NCBI GenBank assembly: GCA_017882945.1
Contig: JADGON010000248.1
Span: forward strand, 1 to 10,078
Reading direction: 5' to 3'
Source: Acidimicrobiia bacterium
GTDB lineage: Bacteria; Actinomycetota; Acidimicrobiia; IMCC26256; JAENVU01
Length of the DNA stretch: 10,078 nt
Shown: in pieces, positions 6,385 through 10,078 of the stretch
How positions within the stretch are numbered: position 1 is the first letter of the stretch
How the letters are laid out: every line of letters starts with the position of its first letter
Program-made: the position numbers and the translations under genes
Notes under the pieces: generated by a model
Database searches by the model: none
What the model was told of the DNA's origin: nothing
Seen by the model: the letters and a program-made list of their open reading frames with translations, nothing else

Positions 6385-7541
6385 CCGCCCCCGCGGGCCG
6401 GCGAGCGGTCATCGCCGGGGCGGCGACGTCGGACTACCCGGTCCTGCCGGACAAGGCGGAGACCGAGGTGCACGTCCAGGCGGCCGAGCGGGCGCTTGCC
6501 GACGCGGGCCTGACCTTCGACGACGTCGACGGGTACGCGACCGTCGGCTATTACCCGATGTACTGCGTCGGCATGTGCGAGTACCTCGGGATCCATCCGA
6601 CGTGGCTCGACGAGACGAACATCGGCGGCGCGTCGTTCGAGGTTCATGTGGAGCACGCGGCTCGCGCGGTCGAAGCCGGTGCGGCCGAGGTGGTCCTCAT
6701 CACCTACGGGAGCGTCCAGCTGTCCGCGATGGGCCGGCGCATCGGCGGGCGGGGCGGGTCCGTCAGCGCGACGCAGGCGTGGGACGCGATGTGGGGCAAC
6801 ACTCTCGTGGGCTCGTACGCACTTGCAGCGACCCGTCACATGGCTGAGTACGGCACGACCGCCGAGCAGCTGGCCGAGATCGCGGTGACGTTCCGCCGCC
6901 ACGCGGGTTTCAACCCCTTCGCGCAGTACCGCGACCCGATCACCGTGGACGACGTGCTCGCGTCGCGCATGGTGGCCGACCCGTTGCACATGCTGGACTG
7001 CTGCGTGGTGTCCGACGGCGGAGGCGCGTGCGTGGTCACCACCGAGGAGCGGGCTCGGGACCTGCCCAAACGTCCGGTGCACGTCCTCGGTGGCGCGCAC
7101 ACGCTGACGCACGCGCTCAACGTGTCGCAGTCGCACGATCTCACGGTCAGCTCGGCCGCTCGCTCAGGTCCGCTCGCACTGCAACGCGCGGGAGTGGCGC
7201 TCGAGGACGTGGACGTGCTGCAGCTCTACGACTCCTTCACGATCACCGTGCTGGTCACCCTCGAAGACCTCGGCTTCTGCGCGAAGGGGGAGGGCGGGTC
7301 GTTCGTCGAGGGTGGCCGCCTGGCGTTCGACGGAGCGCTGCCGACCAACACCGATGGCGGCGGGCTCTCGGCGTGCCATCCCGGGATGCGCGGGATGTTC
7401 CTGATCGTCGAGGCGGTGCGGCAGCTGCGGGGCGAGGCCGGCGCGACGCAAGTGGCGGATGCCGAGCTCGCACTGGTGCACGGCACCGGCGGCATGCTCT
7501 CGACCGGCGCCACGCTCCTGCTCGGAACGGAGGCACCGTGA
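6381..7541 (+). CDS. Thiolase-superfamily protein without catalytic cysteines (Ltp2-like lyase candidate)
   Basis: The 386-residue product has the thiolase fold of the SCP-x/Ltp lipid-transfer branch. Start TTG 6381 is chosen because it overlaps the amidohydrolase stop (TTGA) and puts the first strand, RRAVIAGAATSDYP, at residue 7; an ATG at 6123 would add 86 Arg-rich residues inside the upstream gene. Typical segments are ALADAGLTFDDVDGY (38-52), DPLHMLDCCVVSDGGGA (200-216), LQLYDSFTITVLVTLEDLGF (280-299), GEGGSFVEGG (303-312) and LVHGTGG (365-371). The nucleophilic Cys region reads NIGGASFEVHVEHA (80-93), with no Cys; Gly83 aligns best. The second Cys is replaced in LVHGTGG. Ordinary thiolysis is thus unlikely. 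Ltp2, the steroid side-chain aldolase, lacks the Cys too and needs a DUF35 partner, which follows here. Tyr283 matches the tyrosine I recall as important in Ltp2, but residue 333 is His (ACHPG), as in true thiolases. A retro-aldolase role is inference. Confidence 0.88.
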   Translation: MTAPAGRRAVIAGAATSDYPVLPDKAETEVHVQAAERALADAGLTFDDVDGYATVGYYPMYCVGMCEYLGIHPTWLDETNIGGASFEVHVEHAARAVEAGAAEVVLITYGSVQLSAMGRRIGGRGGSVSATQAWDAMWGNTLVGSYALAATRHMAEYGTTAEQLAEIAVTFRRHAGFNPFAQYRDPITVDDVLASRMVADPLHMLDCCVVSDGGGACVVTTEERARDLPKRPVHVLGGAHTLTHALNVSQSHDLTVSSAARSGPLALQRAGVALEDVDVLQLYDSFTITVLVTLEDLGFCAKGEGGSFVEGGRLAFDGALPTNTDGGGLSACHPGMRGMFLIVEAVRQLRGEAGATQVADAELALVHGTGGMLSTGATLLLGTEAP

Positions 7542-7984
7542 CGCGCCCGGTGCACGAGCCGGCGCCGCTGCCCGAGAAGGCCAAGCCGCGAGAAGGTCCC
7601 CCGCAGGATCTGGAGATGGCCCCGTACTGGGCCGCCACGCTCGAAGGCCGCCTGCTCGTCCAGCGGTGCATCCCCCACGGCCACACGCAGCTCTACGGGC
7701 GCGCTCATTGCGTCACGTGTCGCGGCGAGGTTCGTTGGGAGGATGCGTCCGGGTTCGGGACGGTGTACTCGTTCACGGTGCTCCGTCAGCACCACTCCCG
7801 GTCGCTACGTCACCTGCTCCCGCTGGTGGTCGCGCTCATCGACCTCGATGAGGGACCGCGCATCATGACGAACCTGGTCGACGTCGCGCCGGAGGACGTG
7901 CGCGTCGGGATGCGGGTCGAGGTCTTCTTCGAGCGCGTCTCGGACGATGCCGCGCTCCCGCTCTTCACACCCGTTCCGGAGTAG
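7538..7984 (+). CDS. DUF35 zinc-ribbon and OB-fold protein, partner of the thiolase-like protein
   Basis: The product has 148 residues. A start at GTG 7538 is supported by a GGAGG four bases upstream and by the GTGA overlap with the stop of the thiolase-like gene; the frame open upstream of it is a shadow. Family DUF35 has an N-terminal helix, a rubredoxin-like zinc ribbon and an OB-fold. Here the helix is about 24-40, the ribbon is Cys44-xx-His47 and Cys58-xx-Cys61 around LYGRAHC, and the OB-fold runs from VRWEDASGFGTVYSFTVL (65-82) through VVALIDLDEGPRIMTNLVD to VEVFFERV. The usual first pair is Cys-xx-Cys; a His in its place may still bind zinc. In Ltp2-ChsH2 the DUF35 domain docks on the thiolase-fold aldolase and shapes its active site, and in SCP-x systems thiolase and DUF35 genes are commonly adjacent. 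Unlike ChsH2 this one is stand-alone, without a MaoC hydratase domain. It ends nine bases before the convergent VOC gene. Confidence 0.9.
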   Translation: MTRPVHEPAPLPEKAKPREGPPQDLEMAPYWAATLEGRLLVQRCIPHGHTQLYGRAHCVTCRGEVRWEDASGFGTVYSFTVLRQHHSRSLRHLLPLVVALIDLDEGPRIMTNLVDVAPEDVRVGMRVEVFFERVSDDAALPLFTPVPE

Positions 7985-7993
7985 CGGCGCGAC

Positions 7994-8428
7994 TCAGGCG
8001 AGCGTGGGGAGGCCGTTCTCGTCGAGCGGCCAGTACGGGTTGTGCGCGACCTCCCACGCATGCCCGTCAGGATCCGCGAAGTACCCCGAGTAGCCGCCCC
8101 ACTCGGCCGTCTCGGCCGGCTTGATGATCGTGGCTCCTGCTGCGCGCGCGGCGTCGAGTGCGGCGTCCACCTCTTCGGCGTTCGCACAGTTGATCGCGAG
8201 GCTCACGCCGCGGAAGCCGGGACCGGCGACCTCGTCCCGGTGGGCGTCGGCGGCGAGGTCGCTGGCGCCGTAGAGGCCGAGGATCCCACCCGCGGTGTGA
8301 AAGAAGCTGACCTCACCGGGTACCGAGCTCGAGGACAGCTCCCACCCCAGCCCGACGTAGAACTCGGTGGACCGAGCCACATCGGACACTCCCAAGGTCA
8401 CCAACGAGATGCGAGCCGGAATCGTCAT
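7994..8428 (-). CDS. VOC (glyoxalase/bleomycin-resistance fold) family protein
   Basis: The 144-residue product contains two beta-alpha-beta-beta-beta modules of the vicinal oxygen chelate fold: ISLVTLGVSDVARSTEFYVG (7-26) opens the first and FRGVSLAINCANAEEVDAAL (72-91) the second, which closes with GYFADPDGHAWEVAHNPYW. Of the four usual metal positions only Glu126 in WEVAHNP is a clear candidate; Ser8 and Ser76 stand where a His or Gln would be, so it may not bind a metal in the standard way. Family members include glyoxalases, extradiol dioxygenases, methylmalonyl-CoA epimerases and drug-binding proteins, and I cannot choose among them. The ATG at 8428 has AAGGA about 10 bases upstream. 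It lies downstream of the ligase gene in the same direction across a 106-base gap, and faces the DUF35 gene end to end. Confidence 0.87.
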   Translation of the reverse strand: MTIPARISLVTLGVSDVARSTEFYVGLGWELSSSSVPGEVSFFHTAGGILGLYGASDLAADAHRDEVAGPGFRGVSLAINCANAEEVDAALDAARAAGATIIKPAETAEWGGYSGYFADPDGHAWEVAHNPYWPLDENGLPTLA

Positions 8429-8474
8429 GGGTTCGATCCTTCCCCGAGAGGTTTGCCGTACTCGACGGCGGTCC

Positions 8475-8502
8475 GAGGGGTGCGAGGGGTGCGAGGAGTT
8501 GC
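8475..8502. repeat. Short tandem repeat, 9-base unit GAGGGGTGC
   Basis: Two exact copies of GAGGGGTGC (8475-8483 and 8484-8492) are followed by a ten-base degenerate third copy, GAGGAGTTGC. The array sits in the gap between the ligase and the VOC gene, upstream of the VOC start. It is read as plain slippage-prone sequence; no function is evident. Confidence 0.6.
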
Positions 8503-8522
8503 GGGATGACCGCCCACCTCAC

Positions 8523-8533
8523 GTCGTCACGAC
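8523..8533. other. 11-base inverted repeat next to ligase stop
   Basis: GTCGT-C-ACGAC has five-base arms around one base, immediately after the ligase stop codon at 8535-8537 in the direction of transcription. The one-base loop and lack of a T-run make it a poor intrinsic terminator, so read-through into the VOC gene remains possible. Confidence 0.2.
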
Positions 8534-8534
8534 C

Positions 8535-9989
8535 TTACGCGGTCATCTCGATGATGGCCGGCTTGTTGAGCTTGCCTGACGGGTTGCGGGGCAGTGGCTC
8601 CGTCGTGAGGATCAGGACCCGCGGCAGCTTGTAGTCGGCGAGCGCGTCGGCCAGGCGACCGCGCAGGTCGTCGAGGGTCAACGCGGCGGCACCATCGCGG
8701 AGTCGGACGACTGCAGCGATGTCCTGGCCGAGGATCGGATGCGGGATGCCCACCACCGCGCACTCCGCGATGTCGGGTTGCTCGTGGATCGCGCTTTCGA
8801 CTTCCGCGGACGCGACGTTGTAGCCGCCGCGGATGATGACGTCCTTGGCCCGGTCGATCACGTAGAGGAAGCCGTCGCCATCGAGCCGGCCGAGGTCGCC
8901 GGTGTGCACCCACCCCGCGCGCCACGTGCGCGCGGACGCCTCGGGGTCGTTCCAGTAGCGGCGTTCACCCGCGGGGATCCGGAGCGTGATCTCGCCGGTC
9001 TCGTCGGTCGCCACCGGATCGCCGAGGTCGTCGACGATGCGCACCTCGACGCCGCGCATCGGCTTGCCCACCGACCCGGGACGCCGGGCGGCTTCCCCGG
9101 GGGGGAGTACACACACGCTTCCACCGCCCTCGGTCAGTCCGTAGCCGTTCAGCAACATCGCGTTCGGGAGCAGCTCGCCGAGCCGCAACACGGCTGCCGG
9201 TGGGGTCGGGGCGCCGCCGAACATCGCGATCGCGACGGAGCTCGTGTCGCAGCCCTCCAGCACACCGGATTCGAGGAGCAACAGGATGTGGGCCGGCACC
9301 ATCAGCAGCCAGAGCGGGTGCTCGGCCGCGATGAGCTCGGCGAATCGCGCGGCATCGAAGCGGGGGAGGACGAGCGCGGTGACCGCCAGCCGCAACGGGG
9401 TCAGGACGCCGCCCTGGACCCCGGTGAAGGTGGCCAGCGGGATGGAGTGCAGCAGGACGCCACCCGCTTCGAGCGGCGCCATCGCGTGCTGCGCGCTGTT
9501 GGCGTGGGTGGACGCGACGCCCCGGGGGAGCCCGGTCGTCCCCGAGGTGTAGAAGATCTCCGACAGGTCGTCGGGGGAGAGCTCGCAGGCAGTCGGTGCA
9601 TCACCGCCGGTCGCGAGCTGCTCGCAGGACCGCGCCGGCACTCCGTGGACGCGCTCGATCTCGGTTCCCGCAACGACCAGGCGAGCGCCCGAGTCGCGGA
9701 GGATGTGGTCGATCTCGCGTGCCGCGTACCGCGGGTTCACAGGCACGGCTGCGGCACCGGCCCGGTGGCACGCGGCGAACGCGATCGCGAAGTCGCAGGC
9801 CTCGGCGTTGGTGAGCAACAGGACGACTCGGTCGCCGCGGGAGACTCCGGCCGCGGCCATGCCGCGGGCGACGGCGTTGGCCATGCGATCCCACTCCCGG
9901 TAGGTCAGTGCCGGCCCGCCGTCGACCCGCACCGCGGTCCGATCACCGAACCGCGCGGCTCGGTCGGCCAGCTCCTCGGGTACGGACAT
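8535..9989 (-). CDS. AMP-forming acyl-CoA ligase (ANL superfamily)
   Basis: With a start at ATG 9989 the product has 484 residues. It should activate a carboxylic acid with ATP to the acyl-adenylate and then to the acyl-CoA in the cytoplasm. Motifs are the P-loop YTSGTTGLPRG (147-157, with Arg156 for the usual Lys), GYGLTE (282-287), the ATP-ribose Asp364 in WVHTGDLGRLDGDGF, the hinge region VIDRAKDVIIRGGYNV (377-392) with Arg380, and the adenylation Lys473 in PRNPSGKLNK. Most resembled are fatty-acid and aryl-CoA ligases of actinomycetes. The substrate-side motif, often PLFH, reads SIPLATFTG (182-190) without the His. Start choice is uncertain: in-frame GTG 10025, ATG 10007 and TTG 10001 would add up to twelve residues (LPTWPMWLPGL), and none has a clear ribosome site. 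SVPEELADRAARFGDRTAV fits the usual family beginning, so I prefer 9989. The acyl substrate is unknown; it may load the acid handled by the two neighbouring runs. Confidence 0.93.
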   Translation of the reverse strand: MSVPEELADRAARFGDRTAVRVDGGPALTYREWDRMANAVARGMAAAGVSRGDRVVLLLTNAEACDFAIAFAACHRAGAAAVPVNPRYAAREIDHILRDSGARLVVAGTEIERVHGVPARSCEQLATGGDAPTACELSPDDLSEIFYTSGTTGLPRGVASTHANSAQHAMAPLEAGGVLLHSIPLATFTGVQGGVLTPLRLAVTALVLPRFDAARFAELIAAEHPLWLLMVPAHILLLLESGVLEGCDTSSVAIAMFGGAPTPPAAVLRLGELLPNAMLLNGYGLTEGGGSVCVLPPGEAARRPGSVGKPMRGVEVRIVDDLGDPVATDETGEITLRIPAGERRYWNDPEASARTWRAGWVHTGDLGRLDGDGFLYVIDRAKDVIIRGGYNVASAEVESAIHEQPDIAECAVVGIPHPILGQDIAAVVRLRDGAAALTLDDLRGRLADALADYKLPRVLILTTEPLPRNPSGKLNKPAIIEMTA

Positions 9990-10078
9990 CAGGCCAGGCA
10001 ACCACATCGGCCAGGTTGGGAGCACCCTGGGAACTCGCTAAACTTCTCCAACTCCTCAGACGGTGCTTTACCCCCCGA
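9990..10078 (-). promoter_or_regulatory. Upstream margin of the ligase gene
   Basis: The 89 bases between the preferred ligase start and the window edge hold no recognisable gene. Read on the minus strand they contain a purine-rich GAGGAGTTGGAGAAG stretch, then AAGTTTAGCGAG, more AT-rich than the surroundings. That could hold a promoter or the leader, but I see no matched -35/-10 pair. If a longer ligase start is used, up to 36 of these bases are coding. Confidence 0.3.

Noticed and set aside
7985..8000. Bidirectional terminator between the convergent DUF35 and VOC genes
   Set aside because: Only nine bases separate the stops and I found no stem with a U-run; termination must rely on sequence inside the genes or be factor-dependent.
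8313..8522. Small leftward frame over the VOC 5' part and the tandem repeat
   Set aside because: It overlaps the VOC gene out of frame, has low-complexity Leu/Pro content from the repeat, and no supporting ribosome site.
1..10078. Defence system, CRISPR array, prophage or mobile element
   Set aside because: No regularly spaced repeats, integrase, transposase, nuclease or helicase motifs were seen; every well-supported gene fits metabolic or binding families.

Overview
The window is very GC-rich, uses G/C at third codon positions, has nearly gapless reading frames and mixes ATG, GTG and TTG starts. That and the gene content (paired family III CoA-transferases, Amidohydro_2 proteins, thiolase plus DUF35 pairs, SnoaL-like and VOC proteins, a fatty-acid-type CoA ligase) point to a high-GC actinomycete with a large acyl-CoA catabolic repertoire, such as a mycobacterium-like or Acidimicrobiia-like lineage. 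No rRNA, tRNA or other lineage marker is present, so this placement is inference. I saw no mobile element, CRISPR array, integrase or tRNA gene.

Layout. Bases 1-5034 hold a leftward run of five genes: two adjacent CaiB/BaiF-type CoA-transferases, a LivK-like ligand-binding protein without a signal peptide, a SnoaL/NTF2-like protein, and a lipoprotein with a LamG/DUF1080-like domain that runs off the left edge. The first four genes overlap by 4, 4 and 1 bases, so they look translationally coupled; the lipoprotein follows after 54 bases. A 69-base divergent gap (5035-5103) separates this run from a rightward run of three genes at 5104-7984: an Amidohydro_2 metal-dependent hydrolase/decarboxylase, a thiolase-superfamily protein lacking both thiolase cysteines, and a DUF35 zinc-ribbon/OB-fold protein. 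These also overlap by 4 bases each, with TTG and GTG starts. From 7994 to the right edge are two leftward genes: a VOC/glyoxalase-like protein, and upstream of it an AMP-forming acyl-CoA ligase.

How the genes may work together (inference). The set suits CoA-dependent breakdown of a carboxylic acid of unknown structure. The ligase or the CoA-transferases would load CoA, the thiolase-like/DUF35 pair would cut a carbon-carbon bond by a retro-aldol reaction as in the Ltp2-ChsH2(DUF35) steroid side-chain aldolase, and the amidohydrolase would hydrolyse or decarboxylate an intermediate. The SnoaL-like and VOC proteins could be accessory enzymes, and the cytoplasmic LivK-like protein a ligand sensor. 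No hydratase (MaoC), acyl-CoA dehydrogenase, transporter permease or regulator gene lies in the window, so the substrate cannot be read from it.

No gene-free stretch exceeds about 110 bases. The gaps are 1093-1146, 5035-5103, 7985-7993, 8429-8534 and the right margin beyond the ligase start (about 9990-10078). All the remaining long open frames, on both strands, are Arg/Pro-rich or antisense shadows of these ten genes.
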